Shown: positions 52,516 through 61,082 of the stretch, piece by piece
Position numbering within the stretch: the stretch's first letter is position 1
Layout: the number at the start of each line of letters is the position of its first letter
Assembly: GCA_963845265.1 (NCBI GenBank)
Contig: CAWJRN010000006.1
Coordinates: 248,001 to 312,000 of the forward strand
From: DYRB01 sp963845265
Lineage (GTDB): Bacteria; Pseudomonadota; Gammaproteobacteria; Chromatiales; Chromatiaceae
DNA length: 64,000 nucleotides
Direction: 5' to 3'
Program-made: the position numbers and the translations under genes
Notes under the pieces: model-generated
What the model was told of the DNA's origin: nothing
Database searches by the model: none
Seen by the model: only the letters and a program-made list of their open reading frames with translations

Positions 52516-53127
52516 CTAATCGCTTAGTTCGGTGCCACGCCGCTGCCACCAGACGTATACGACCAGGATCAGGACCACGGCCGCGAGCACGGCACCGGTA
52601 ACGAGGGGCAAATTCTCCTCAAGCAGTGCCTCATTGCCACCAATAGAGTAACCCATGGCAATCAACACCACGGTCCAAATCCCCGCACCCACCAGGGTAT
52701 AGAGGCTAAAGACCAGACGATTCATGCGAGTCAACCCGGCCGGCAGGGAGATCAGCGACCGGATACCTGGAATCAGTCGCCCGGTGAAGGTCGAGATGGC
52801 CCCGTGACGGGCGAAGAAGGCATCGGTCTTGTGCAACAGGTCCGGTCGCACAAAGAACCATCGCCCATACCGCTCGAGGAAGGGCCTGCCCACCAGCATC
52901 GCAAAGTAATAGTTGATGAAGGCCCCCGCCAAACTCCCCAGGGTGGATGCGAGAAAGATGGGGACCACGCCCATTTTGCCCTGATAGGCGAGGTATCCGG
53001 CCGGAATCACCACCACCTCGCTGGGCAGGGGCAGGACTGTGGACTCCAAGGCCATCAGGACAAAGATCCCTGTGTAGCCCCAATCGTGGACCGTGGCCAA
53101 GGTCCAGTCGATCAATTCATGCAGCAT
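52516..53127 (-). CDS. DedA-family membrane protein
   Basis: A 203-residue polytopic protein of the DedA/VTT superfamily: ALESTVLPLPSEVVVIPAGY (conserved acidic residues), LGSLAGAFINYYFAMLVGRP, FFARHGAISTFTGRLIPGIR and SLPAGLTRMNRLVFSLYTLV. Members are needed for membrane-potential and undecaprenyl phosphate or phospholipid recycling. The ATG at 53127 is chosen because homology starts at MLHELIDW; the longer frame upstream is not conserved. Confidence 0.9.
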   Translation of the reverse strand: MLHELIDWTLATVHDWGYTGIFVLMALESTVLPLPSEVVVIPAGYLAYQGKMGVVPIFLASTLGSLAGAFINYYFAMLVGRPFLERYGRWFFVRPDLLHKTDAFFARHGAISTFTGRLIPGIRSLISLPAGLTRMNRLVFSLYTLVGAGIWTVVLIAMGYSIGGNEALLEENLPLVTGAVLAAVVLILVVYVWWQRRGTELSD

Positions 53128-53286
53128 GCTTAGGCTCCTCGGGCCTGGTGGGATCTTGCAGGGACACACCCTGGACCCTCGTGAAGGGGCCGCGATCATA
53201 CCAGCCCCACGCACCGAGTACCCGCGAGTGTCGTCGGCCATCCGCACCCCGCCGGAGCGGAGTGTCCAGCACGGCCTCGCCTGGGG

Positions 53287-53856
53287 TCAGCGCGGCTGCA
53301 CGCAGAAGCGACGAGTTTCCAGGGTCCAGGCGTGGGTTGTAGCCGTCAGCACGATGCACGAGGGCCCGCCGTAGGTGCGCTCGCGCCCCGCCGCCCCGGG
53401 GTTCAGGACCCAGGGCTCGGCATCCTGGTCCGTCACCAGCCGGTGGCTATGGCCGTAGACCACGGCCCTAGCGCCGGGATAACGGGCCCGCAGCCGCGCA
53501 TGACGCCCCAGGGCCGCGGTCTGATGGCCATGGATGAGCATCAGGGTGCCACCTGGCAGGCTCAGCTCCACCACCTCCGGGAGCAGTGCCAGAAGGTCGC
53601 GCTCAGTGGCCGGCCATTTACGCGACGTGTCGTTGTTGCCCACCACGGCGATCACCCGGCCTGCGAGGGGTTGGAGGCCACCCAGCACCTGGGCCCCGCC
53701 CAGATCACCCGCATGGACCGCCAGGTCGCAGCCGGCCACCACCTCGGCCACCCGCTGATCGACCTGACCATGGGTATCCGCCAGCAGCGCCACCCTGACC
53801 CGCTCCGCCAGGTGGTCCGGCACCCCGACCGAGCGGACCCCGCGGGTCGCCTTCAC
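53287..53856 (-). CDS. YfcE/MJ0936-type metallophosphoesterase
   Basis: A 189-residue calcineurin-like phosphoesterase: RVALLADTHGQVD (DxH), LAVHAGDLGG (GDxx), AVVGNNDTS (GNND), LMLIHGHQTA (GHxx) and VVYGHSHR (GHTH). Its GTG start overlaps the stop of the preceding reductase gene by four bases (GTGA), so they are coupled. The substrate is unknown; small YfcE enzymes hydrolyse phosphodiesters in vitro. Confidence 0.9.
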   Translation of the reverse strand: MKATRGVRSVGVPDHLAERVRVALLADTHGQVDQRVAEVVAGCDLAVHAGDLGGAQVLGGLQPLAGRVIAVVGNNDTSRKWPATERDLLALLPEVVELSLPGGTLMLIHGHQTAALGRHARLRARYPGARAVVYGHSHRLVTDQDAEPWVLNPGAAGRERTYGGPSCIVLTATTHAWTLETRRFCVQPR

Positions 53857-54851
53857 GCGGTGGTGAGCACCAGCTTGCCGCGCGTATGGCCCTCTTCGAT
53901 ACGCCGATGGGCATCCGCCGCCTGGGCGAGGGGGAAGGTCTCCTCGACCTCGATACGCAGTTCCTCGTTGTCGAACTGTTCGGCGCATCGATCGAGGATC
54001 TCGCCCTGGTGCACGCGCGCCTCCGGCAGGTCGCGCAGCATGGGCGTCAACATCAGCTCAAAGCCGATGCATAGGTTGCGGTTGCGGGCCTCCGCGAGGT
54101 CCTGCCCCGCGCCCGGGTCGAGGATCGTGACCAGGGTGCCATAGTGGGCCATGGCGGGAAGGGTCTGGCGAAAGACCTCCGGACCCACGGTGTCGAAGGC
54201 GACGTCGACCCCCCGCCCGGCGGTCCACTCCATCACCGACTGCACCAGGTCCTCCTCCCGGTAATTGATGGTGTATTCGGCCCCCATTTCATGGGCGAAG
54301 CTGGCCTTCTCTGGGCCGCTGACGGTGGCTGCCACCCGAGCCCCGGCGAGCCGGGCAAGTTGAATGGCGACATGCCCTACCCCGCCCGCCCCGGCGTGGA
54401 TCAGCACCGTCTGACCCGCCTTGAGCCGGGCGCGGTCGAACAGGGCCTCCCAGGCGGTGATCAGCACCAGGGGTGCGGCCGCCGCCTCGACAAAGCTCAG
54501 GGTCTTGGGCTTGAGGCGCACCCCGGCCGCCTCCGCTAGGATGTACTCAGCGTAGTTGCCCACCGGCCCGCCGAGCCCGCCGTGGCAGAGCCAGACCGCA
54601 TCGCCCGGCGCCAACCCCGACACCTCGGCGCCCACCGCCTCCACCACCCCGGCACCGTCGCAGCCGAGGACCATGGGCAGGCCATCCGGCAGCAACGGGC
54701 CGCGACTGCGCAGCTTGGTATCCACCGGGTTGACCCCCGCGGCCATCAGGCGCACCAACACCTGCGTCGGCCCTTGCAGGACCGGGACCGGTCGCTCGAC
54801 GACCTCCAACACCGCAGGTCCACCCGTCTCTTTCAGTTCGATCGCTCGCAT
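53853..54851 (-). CDS. Zinc-type alcohol dehydrogenase / quinone oxidoreductase-like protein
   Basis: A 332-residue medium-chain reductase: a GroES-like N-terminal domain (QVLVRLMAAGVNPVDTKLRS, VLGCDGAGVVEAVGAEV) and a Rossmann domain (VLIHAGAGGVGHVAIQLARL). The zinc-binding cysteines of true alcohol dehydrogenases are absent, so it is a zinc-independent NADPH quinone or enone reductase. The ATG at 54851 has GGAG five bases upstream, better spaced than the ATG immediately before it. It is divergent from the Tex30-type hydrolase gene. Confidence 0.88.
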   Translation of the reverse strand: MRAIELKETGGPAVLEVVERPVPVLQGPTQVLVRLMAAGVNPVDTKLRSRGPLLPDGLPMVLGCDGAGVVEAVGAEVSGLAPGDAVWLCHGGLGGPVGNYAEYILAEAAGVRLKPKTLSFVEAAAAPLVLITAWEALFDRARLKAGQTVLIHAGAGGVGHVAIQLARLAGARVAATVSGPEKASFAHEMGAEYTINYREEDLVQSVMEWTAGRGVDVAFDTVGPEVFRQTLPAMAHYGTLVTILDPGAGQDLAEARNRNLCIGFELMLTPMLRDLPEARVHQGEILDRCAEQFDNEELRIEVEETFPLAQAADAHRRIEEGHTRGKLVLTTA

Positions 54852-54949
54852 CATCTCTCTCCGTTGCCGGGCCACGCTGCGGGCCCGTGCCGCTGTAACC
54901 TTAGCCAACCTCTGCATTGTGCTTGGATTGGGGACTCAACCTGTTTGCC

Positions 54950-55669
54950 ATGACCTATCTCAGAAACGGCCCCGCCGACGCGCGCATCCACCTGATCCTG
55001 GCCCATGGGGCCGGCGAGGGTCCCACCTCGCCCTTCCTCACCCACCTGGCCCTGGCCCTGGGTGCCGGTGGGGTCCGGGTCACGCGCTTCGCCTTCCCTT
55101 ATATGGTAGCGATGGTGGCTGGCGGACCACGCCGACCGCCGGATCGGCAGCAGGTCCTGCTCGACGCCTGGCAACAGGCCATCGCGGCGTCGCGGAGGCC
55201 CTGCATGCCCCCCGTCCTGGGCGTCTTGCCGGGCGCCGTTCCAGACGCGCCCTGCATGCCCCCCGTCCTGGGCGTCTTGCCGGGCGCCGTTCCAGACGCG
55301 CCCTGCATGCCCCCCGTCCTGGGGGGCAAATCCATGGGGGGGCGAATGGCGAGCTTGATCGCCGACCAGACCGGGGCCGCCGGGCTGGTGTGCCTGGGCT
55401 ACCCCTTCCACCCGCCTGGCCGCCCAGAACGTCTACGCACCGAGCACCTGGCAATGCTGCGTACCCCGACCCTCATCTGCCAGGGGGAACGCGACCCCTT
55501 CGGCCGACCGGACGAGGTGGCCAGGTATGACCTGAGCCACGCCATCCGCCTGGCCTGGATACCGGATGGGGACCATAGCTTCAAACCCCGCAAGCGCTCC
55601 GGTCGAACCTGGGAGGCCAATCTGGACCTGGCCGCGGCAGAGGTGCTCGGTTTTCTGAACGGGCTGTGA
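54950..55669 (+). CDS. KANL3/Tex30-type alpha/beta hydrolase with an in-frame repeat insertion
   Basis: A 239-residue alpha/beta hydrolase: HLILAHGAGEGPTSPFL near the start, the nucleophile elbow GGKSMGGRMASLIA, LVCLGYPFHPPGRPERLR and WIPDGDHSFKPR (catalytic His). Directly before the elbow are two and a half copies of a 17-residue repeat PCMPPVLGVLPGAVPDA, encoded by a 51-bp tandem repeat. Relatives have just a strand of the type 'PLVIGGKSMGGR' there. About 34 residues are thus extra, next to the active site. Whether the enzyme still folds is uncertain. Confidence 0.8.
   Translation: MTYLRNGPADARIHLILAHGAGEGPTSPFLTHLALALGAGGVRVTRFAFPYMVAMVAGGPRRPPDRQQVLLDAWQQAIAASRRPCMPPVLGVLPGAVPDAPCMPPVLGVLPGAVPDAPCMPPVLGGKSMGGRMASLIADQTGAAGLVCLGYPFHPPGRPERLRTEHLAMLRTPTLICQGERDPFGRPDEVARYDLSHAIRLAWIPDGDHSFKPRKRSGRTWEANLDLAAAEVLGFLNGL
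55199..55323. repeat. 51-bp tandem repeat (2.4 units) in the hydrolase gene
   Basis: Two perfect 51-base units (55199-55249 and 55250-55300) and a 23-base partial third unit (55301-55323). Each begins CCCTGCATGCCCCCCGTCCT. The units are identical to each other, implying recent duplication. The middle of the unit (GCGTCTTGCCGGGCGCC, GTTCCAGACGCG) resembles the REP-like palindrome near 25600. Confidence 0.95.
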
Positions 55670-55706
55670 TACCCGTCCGGCGGGAGTGGCGCGCACCGTA
55701 AATTCC

Positions 55707-56681
55707 TTACAGGCTCTTAGCCCCGAAGGTATCACAGGCATTCACATCCCCCTTCTCCAGCCCGCGGCGGAACCAGGCGGTACGCTGCGCCGAGCTGCCA
55801 TGGGTGAAGCTGTCCGGGGTCACATAGCCACGGGCCTGCTTCTGTAGTCGGTCGTCGCCGATGGCCGATGCGGCTCTCAAGGCCTCGTCCGCATCGCCCG
55901 CCTCCAGAATGCCCCGGGCGCTGTCCGCACGGTTGGCCCAAACACCCGCGAAACAGTCCGCCTGGAGTTCCAGTCGCACCGAGAGCTGGTTGGCCTCGGC
56001 CTTGCTGCGCCCGCGCTTGGCCTCCTCCACCTGGTCGGAGATGCCGAGCAGGTTCTGCACATGGTGACCGATCTCGTGGGCGATGACGTAGGCCTGGGCG
56101 AAGTCCCCTGGGGCCCCATACTGGCTGCGCAGCTCATCATAGAAGGACAGGTCGATGTAGACCTTCAGGTCGCCCGGGCAGTAGAAGGGCCCCATGGCCG
56201 CCTCCGCGAAACCGCAGGCGGAGCGCACCGAGCCGGAGAAGAGCACGAGCTTGGGGTCACGATAGGTCTGTTTACCCTGACGAAAGATCTCCCGCCAGGT
56301 GTCTTCCGTGTCCGCCAGAACCACTGAGACGAAGTCCTTGAGTTCGTCCTCACCGGCGCCCTTGCCCGGCGCGCTCAGGCTGCCGCCGGCCCCTTGCCGT
56401 GTACCGGGGAGTTGGGTCGGAAACTGACCGGGGACCTGATGGGAAACGCCGCCCCCCTGCCCGCCTGGATCCTCGGGGCTGGTACCGCCGCCAAGGAAGG
56501 GGCTCAGATCGACCCCGAAGTAGAGCCCCACCAGGAGCAAGACGATGGTCCCCAGCCCCCCGCCGAGCTTGCGCCCAGAGCGCACCGGCAGGCGCCGACC
56601 GCCCATGCCGCCGCCGGGGAACTGGCCACCCCCACGCCGATCTTCCACATTCTCGCTACGTCGACCGTCTCTCCAGCGCAT
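55707..56681 (-). CDS. YpfJ-type neutral zinc metallopeptidase
   Basis: A 324-residue membrane-anchored protein of the zinc-metallopeptidase family UPF0042-unrelated YpfJ/PF04228. The N-terminus is Arg/Gly-rich (MRWRDGRRSENVEDRRG), with a membrane span (LGTIVLLLVGLYFGVDLSPF). The catalytic VIAHEIGHHVQNLLG (HExxH) is followed by an Asp/Glu region, ELQADCFAGVWAN. DSFTHGSSAQRTAWFRRGL and CDTF near the end are typical. The ATG at 56681 matches homologues. The substrate is unknown. Confidence 0.9.
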   Translation of the reverse strand: MRWRDGRRSENVEDRRGGGQFPGGGMGGRRLPVRSGRKLGGGLGTIVLLLVGLYFGVDLSPFLGGGTSPEDPGGQGGGVSHQVPGQFPTQLPGTRQGAGGSLSAPGKGAGEDELKDFVSVVLADTEDTWREIFRQGKQTYRDPKLVLFSGSVRSACGFAEAAMGPFYCPGDLKVYIDLSFYDELRSQYGAPGDFAQAYVIAHEIGHHVQNLLGISDQVEEAKRGRSKAEANQLSVRLELQADCFAGVWANRADSARGILEAGDADEALRAASAIGDDRLQKQARGYVTPDSFTHGSSAQRTAWFRRGLEKGDVNACDTFGAKSL

Positions 56682-56775
56682 AACACCCCCCAAGTCTGTG
56701 TGTTCGGCAATTCGTTCTATGACGCCCCTGCTTGGGCAGCCGTCCGCAACGACCAAGCCAGTACGATCCCATAAC

Positions 56776-56812
56776 AATCCTGTTAATCCTGCAAAATCCT
56801 GTTAATCCTGTC
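56776..56812. repeat. AATCCTGTTAATCCTG short repeat
   Basis: Two copies of AATCCTGTTAATCCTG, joined by CAA, occur in the gap between the YpfJ-type gene and argE. Same family as 27534 and 39013. Confidence 0.7.
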
Positions 56813-56852
56813 CATTCTTCTCAACCGCTTCGCGTCTCGCAGCAATCCAGGT

Positions 56853-58019
56853 TCAGGGCGCCGCCTCGTCCTGGCAGAACTGCCGGATCAAGGCCCGCAG
56901 CAGCTCGATGGTCGGGGCGATCCGTGCCGTCTCCAGGTACTCGTCCGGCTGATGGGCCTGAGCGATGTCACCCGGCCCCAGGATCAGGGTCTCCATCCCA
57001 AGCCGGTCCAGGAAGGGTGCCTCGGTGGCAAAGGCCACGGCCCCGGCGGTGTGACCCGTGAGGGCCTCGCCGGCGGCGACGATAGCTGAGCCCGCCGGGG
57101 TCTCCACCGCGGGGATACCCGGAAACAGCCGCTCAACGGTCCAGTCCAGGCCCCGCCGCCCGGCCAGGTCCGCCACCCGCTGGTGCAACTCGGCGCGCAG
57201 GTCGTCCAGGACCAGGCCAGGGGTGGGGCGCAGGTCGATGTGCAGCTCGCACTCGCCGCAGATCCGGTTGGGACTGTCGCCGCCGTGGATATGGCCAAGA
57301 TTCAGGGTCGGCACCGCCACCGCGAAGGCGTCGTTTCGGTAGCGGGCCTGTAGCTCGACGCGCCAGGCGAGGAGGTCACCAATCAGGGCGTGCATGCCCT
57401 CCAGGGCATTGTTGCCCAGGCTCGGGTCGCTGGAGTGCCCCGCCCGCCCGATGAGCCGGATCGCCTCGGCCAGGATGCCCTTGTGCATGCGCACCGGCAT
57501 GAGCCCGGTGGGCTCGCCGATCACCGCATAGCGCCCCAGGGGCCGCCCAGCCTCGGCCAGGGCGATGGCCCCGCTCATGGACGACTCCTCGTCTGCGGTG
57601 GCTAGGATGACCAGGGGCCGGCGCAAATCCTGAGCCCGCAGCCCGCGTGCCGCCTCGATGGCCAGGGCCAGGAAGGACTTCATGTCACTGGTGCCCAAGC
57701 CATAGAGACGACCGCCATCCTCGGTGATGCGGAAGGGGTCGTGGTTCCAGCGATGGGCGTCGAAGGGGACCGTATCCGTGTGCCCGGCGAGCACCAGCCC
57801 GCCCGGGCCCTGGCCCAGGGTGGCGACCAGATTGGCCTTCCCCGGGTGACCCGGGACGGGCAGGATCTCCACCCGGAAACCAGCCCCTTCCAACCAGGGG
57901 GCCAGGGCATCGAGGACCGGCAGATTGCTCTGGTCCAGGTGGGGGCGACTACTGCTCACCGATGGGGCGGCGATCAGCCCGGCGAGCATGTGGTGCAGCG
58001 GTGGTGCCTGGCCGGCCAT
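56853..58019 (-). CDS. argE: Acetylornithine deacetylase
   Basis: A 388-residue M20 metallohydrolase removing the acetyl group of N-acetylornithine in arginine synthesis. VLAGHTDTVPFDAHRW (zinc His and catalytic Asp), YGLGTSDMKSFLALAIEA (bridging Asp), ILATADEESSMSGAIALAEA (catalytic Glu pair) and GHSSDPSLGNNALEGM (dimer-domain His) are all there. Length and the GTSDMKSF motif are typical of ArgE rather than DapE. Confidence 0.94.
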   Translation of the reverse strand: MAGQAPPLHHMLAGLIAAPSVSSSRPHLDQSNLPVLDALAPWLEGAGFRVEILPVPGHPGKANLVATLGQGPGGLVLAGHTDTVPFDAHRWNHDPFRITEDGGRLYGLGTSDMKSFLALAIEAARGLRAQDLRRPLVILATADEESSMSGAIALAEAGRPLGRYAVIGEPTGLMPVRMHKGILAEAIRLIGRAGHSSDPSLGNNALEGMHALIGDLLAWRVELQARYRNDAFAVAVPTLNLGHIHGGDSPNRICGECELHIDLRPTPGLVLDDLRAELHQRVADLAGRRGLDWTVERLFPGIPAVETPAGSAIVAAGEALTGHTAGAVAFATEAPFLDRLGMETLILGPGDIAQAHQPDEYLETARIAPTIELLRALIRQFCQDEAAP

Positions 58020-58311
58020 GACACTGTGCTCCTGTACCGAAACGGACGTTAACCGGGTAAGCTCACCCGGCGTGCGCGTCGGCGCCCCACCTGGCGCCGG
58101 CCCGGTCGGAGCTTATCCCGACCAGGACGCCATCGCCAGACCCCGGTGCTCCGCCCGTCGAGCATCGTTCCGGCCGAAACGGCCGATCTGGCACCCTCGG
58201 TTCAATTAGGCAGACGCCGCGATGTCCCTAACCCGGCACGGGGCACGGGGCACCGCATATCGGACATCGGCGCTCCGCACCCACCATTCCCTGAAGGATG
58301 ACCCATCCCCC

Positions 58312-59724
58312 ATGCACCGTCTGGAACGCTACCGCGACCTGATCGACGACTGGCCGGCCTTCAGCGCCGCCATGGCCGCACCCATGCCGCCCTGCGTCTG
58401 GGCCAACCCGAGCCGCATCGACGCCGAGGGGCTTGCTGCCCTGCTGGAGGAGGACGGGCTCGACCCGCGTCCCCTGCCCTGGCGCCCCGGGGCCTTCCGC
58501 CTCGGTCGCGAGCCCATCGCCGGACGACGCTGGTGGTATTGCGCCGGGCTGGCACATGCCCAGGAGGGCGCATCCCAGGTCCCGGTCGCCCTGCTCGACC
58601 CACGCCCCGGCCATCGAGTCCTAGACCTGTGCGCCGCCCCAGGCGGCAAGACCGCCCAGATCGCCATGGCCCTGGACAACCGAGGGACCCTGATCGCCAA
58701 CGACCAGACCGTAGCCCGCATGCGCGCACTTCAGGGCAATCTGGAGCGCCTGGGTGCGATCAATGTCAGCACCACGGCCCACGACGGGACAAACTACCCG
58801 GCCACCGTGGGACAGTTCGACCGCGTCCTGATCGACGCCCCCTGCTCTGGCGAGGGCACATTGCGCCGCCCCGGCGGGACCCCGAGCCTGCTCGGCGCGG
58901 AGCAATCCACCCGCCAGGCGGCTCGCCAGCGCACCCTGCTGCGTAAGGGGGTGCAACGGCTGCGGCCCGGTGGACGTTTGGTCTACTCCACCTGCACCTT
59001 CGCCCCGGAGGAGAACGAGCTGGTGGTTGCCGCCATCCTCAACGAGTTTGCGGGGCGCCTGTGCTTGATCCCCGCGACCCTGCCCGGGCTGATCTCGGCC
59101 CCTGGTCTGACCCATTGGAATGGCCAGACCCTGGACCCGCAACTGGCGGACTGCCTGCGCATCTGGCCCCACCACAACGACACCGGCGGCTTCTTCGCCG
59201 CCCTGCTGGAGAAGACCGCCGACGCCCAGGGCGAAACTGACCCACCGAGCGCCGACCTGGTCCCGGAGCCAAACCTTAGCTGGCTCATCGAGTTGGCGGA
59301 CTACTACGGCCTACCCGCGGACCTTTGGGCGGGCTACCGCATCCACCGCCAGGCCAACCGCGGCCTGCATCTGGCCGCCGGCGACCATAACCCACCTGCC
59401 CAGCCGGTCGCCGAGAGCGCCGGGATCTTTTTCCATCGCACCGATCCCAAGCGCCCCAAACCGACCACCGCCGGGGCCCTGTTCATCGGCCCCCTGGCGA
59501 CCCGCCATTGTCTCGACCTAGAACCGGACCAGGCCGCGGCCTACCTGAGCCGAAGGCCCCTGCAACCCACCGCGGCCCAGGTCGCCAGCCGGGAGCGCGG
59601 CCAGATGTTGGTCCGATTCCATGGTCACACCCTGGGCGTAGCCGTCCTGCACGGATCTGGGACCCTAGAGGGCCTATTCCCCCGCGGCTGGGCCGGATGC
59701 GGCGCTGCACCGAGCGCCGATTGA
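58312..59724 (+). CDS. RsmF-like rRNA (cytosine-5) methyltransferase
   Basis: A 470-residue NOL1/NOP2/Sun-type m5C methyltransferase: VLDLCAAPGGKTAQIAMAL (SAM), DRVLIDAPCSGEGTLRR (catalytic PCSGEG) and LVYSTCTFAPEENE (second Cys, TCTxxxxE). A C-terminal RNA-binding extension (KPTTAGALFIGPLATRHCLD and GQMLVRFHGHTLGVAVLHG) is as in RsmF/YebU, which acts at 16S C1407. The ATG at 58312 is chosen since homology starts there. Confidence 0.9.
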   Translation: MHRLERYRDLIDDWPAFSAAMAAPMPPCVWANPSRIDAEGLAALLEEDGLDPRPLPWRPGAFRLGREPIAGRRWWYCAGLAHAQEGASQVPVALLDPRPGHRVLDLCAAPGGKTAQIAMALDNRGTLIANDQTVARMRALQGNLERLGAINVSTTAHDGTNYPATVGQFDRVLIDAPCSGEGTLRRPGGTPSLLGAEQSTRQAARQRTLLRKGVQRLRPGGRLVYSTCTFAPEENELVVAAILNEFAGRLCLIPATLPGLISAPGLTHWNGQTLDPQLADCLRIWPHHNDTGGFFAALLEKTADAQGETDPPSADLVPEPNLSWLIELADYYGLPADLWAGYRIHRQANRGLHLAAGDHNPPAQPVAESAGIFFHRTDPKRPKPTTAGALFIGPLATRHCLDLEPDQAAAYLSRRPLQPTAAQVASRERGQMLVRFHGHTLGVAVLHGSGTLEGLFPRGWAGCGAAPSAD

Positions 59725-59737
59725 CCTATGCGAAGAA

Positions 59738-59875
59738 GTTGTCAGTTGGCAGTTTTCAGTTGTCAGCAAGAGGTTGTTGGTATTAGGGAAACCGCCGACG
59801 AAAAACGGAAATCCCATGTGCGATGGATAGATCGCAGAAGCAGTGGTCCGCAAATGAACGCAAATGAGCGCGAAT
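59738..59875. repeat. GTTGTCAG and ATTTGCG repeats between the RsmF-like and DUF455 genes
   Basis: 59738-59766 holds GTTGTCAGTTGGCAGTTTTC and another GTTGTCAG, the 7-bp family of 30961. 59849-59875 holds the reverse complement of the ATTTGCG family (CGCAAATGAACGCAAATG). The two repeat families are thus adjacent here. No gene is seen in the 268-base gap. Confidence 0.75.
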
Positions 59876-59992
59876 GGTTTGGCCTGGTGTCCATGCCCTC
59901 TCAGGCCCCGGACCTTCGGCCGAACAACAGCGGTGCACCATTTCTTCTTGACGGATGTTTGCGGCTGAAATGCGCTTTTCAGGATTGACACG

Positions 59993-60844
59993 ATGACCAT
60001 TCGTCCCGACTTCGATGCTGACCTCTTCACGGCCGCCGCAATCTGCCTGGCGACCCGGGAGCCGGCGGACAAGGCCGAGCTGACCGCCGCCGCGGCTGCG
60101 GCCTGGCAGTCTGGCCACCTGGACCTAGGTGACGACACCCCGGTCGCCCCCATCGGCGAGCCAGGCCGCCCTGAGCGACCGCTGCTGGTCGCGCCCCGAG
60201 ACTTGCCCAGACGCCGCCCCCGCAGCCCCGCCGGCCGCGCAGCCCTGGTTCACGCCGTCGCCCACATCGAGTTCAATGCCATCAACCTGGCCTGGGACGC
60301 GGTCTACCGATTCCGCGGACTGCCGCGGGGCTGGTATGACGACTGGGTGCAGGTCGCCGCGGAGGAGGCACAACACTTCGCCATGATGCATGGTCGCCTC
60401 CAGGCCATGGGGCACGACTACGGCGACTTTCCGGCCCATAACGGGCTCTGGGAGATGGCCGTCGCGACCGCCGACGATCCCCTGCTGCGCATGGCGCTGG
60501 TGCCGAGGGTGCTGGAGGCACGCGGGCTGGACGTGACCCCGGCCATGATCGAGCGCCTGCACGCCGCCGGCGACACCGAGACGGCAGACTGCCTGGAGGT
60601 CATCTTGCGCGAGGAGATAGGCCATGTGGCCGCGGGCAACCGCTGGTTCCGCCACCTGTGCACCGAGCGAGGCCTGGACCCGGAGGCGACCTGGTTCGAC
60701 CTGCTCGCCCGCCACCTGCGTGGCGAGGTGCGTTGCCCATTGAATCTACCCGACCGCCGCCGGGCGGGGTTCGACGAGGCAGAGTTGGAGCGGTTGCAGG
60801 CCCTGTGCGACGGGGCCGCACCAAGCGCGACCCCAAACGCGTAA
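59993..60844 (+). CDS. DUF455 ferritin-like protein (MiaE-like fold)
   Basis: A 283-residue helical protein with four-helix diiron signatures: LVHAVAHIEFNAINLAWDAV (ExxH-like), AAEEAQHFAMMHGRLQAMGH and LREEIGHVAAGNRWF. DUF455 is related to the tRNA hydroxylase MiaE and ferritins, but its reaction is not known. The start ATG lacks a strong Shine-Dalgarno. It is convergent with sucD. Confidence 0.86.
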   Translation: MTIRPDFDADLFTAAAICLATREPADKAELTAAAAAAWQSGHLDLGDDTPVAPIGEPGRPERPLLVAPRDLPRRRPRSPAGRAALVHAVAHIEFNAINLAWDAVYRFRGLPRGWYDDWVQVAAEEAQHFAMMHGRLQAMGHDYGDFPAHNGLWEMAVATADDPLLRMALVPRVLEARGLDVTPAMIERLHAAGDTETADCLEVILREEIGHVAAGNRWFRHLCTERGLDPEATWFDLLARHLRGEVRCPLNLPDRRRAGFDEAELERLQALCDGAAPSATPNA

Positions 60845-60942
60845 TATCGCCAGCCGAGGGGCCGCCCAGCATCGCCGCAGGGCTTGGACCTGGCCTGACC
60901 CCCGGCGACTAGTACCTTCGCGCGCAATTCCTCCCAGCAACG

Positions 60943-61052
60943 GTAGGGTGGATAAGCGAAGCGAATCCACCGGAGCTACGCTGGTGCATGCAGCTCGGAC
61001 GGACCGCTCAGCAAATTGCAGGCGCGGTGCCACGCACCTTAATCCACCCTAC
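60943..61052. mobile_element. 110-bp MITE/REP-like element with terminal inverted repeats
   Basis: The left end reads GTAGGGTGGATAAG and the reverse complement of the right end GTAGGGTGGATTAAG. Inside is the GCGAAGCGAATCCACC stem common in proteobacterial interspersed repeats, where the typical core is GTAGGGTGGATAAGCGAAGC. No coding potential and no clear target duplication were seen. It lies between the DUF455 gene and the end of sucD. Confidence 0.72.
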
Positions 61053-61082
61053 AGATGTTTGGACCATTTAGGCGCAGCTGTA

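Noticed and set aside
53127..53247. A 40-residue N-terminal extension of the DedA protein
   Set aside because: It is not hydrophobic or conserved, and the family begins at MLHELIDW.
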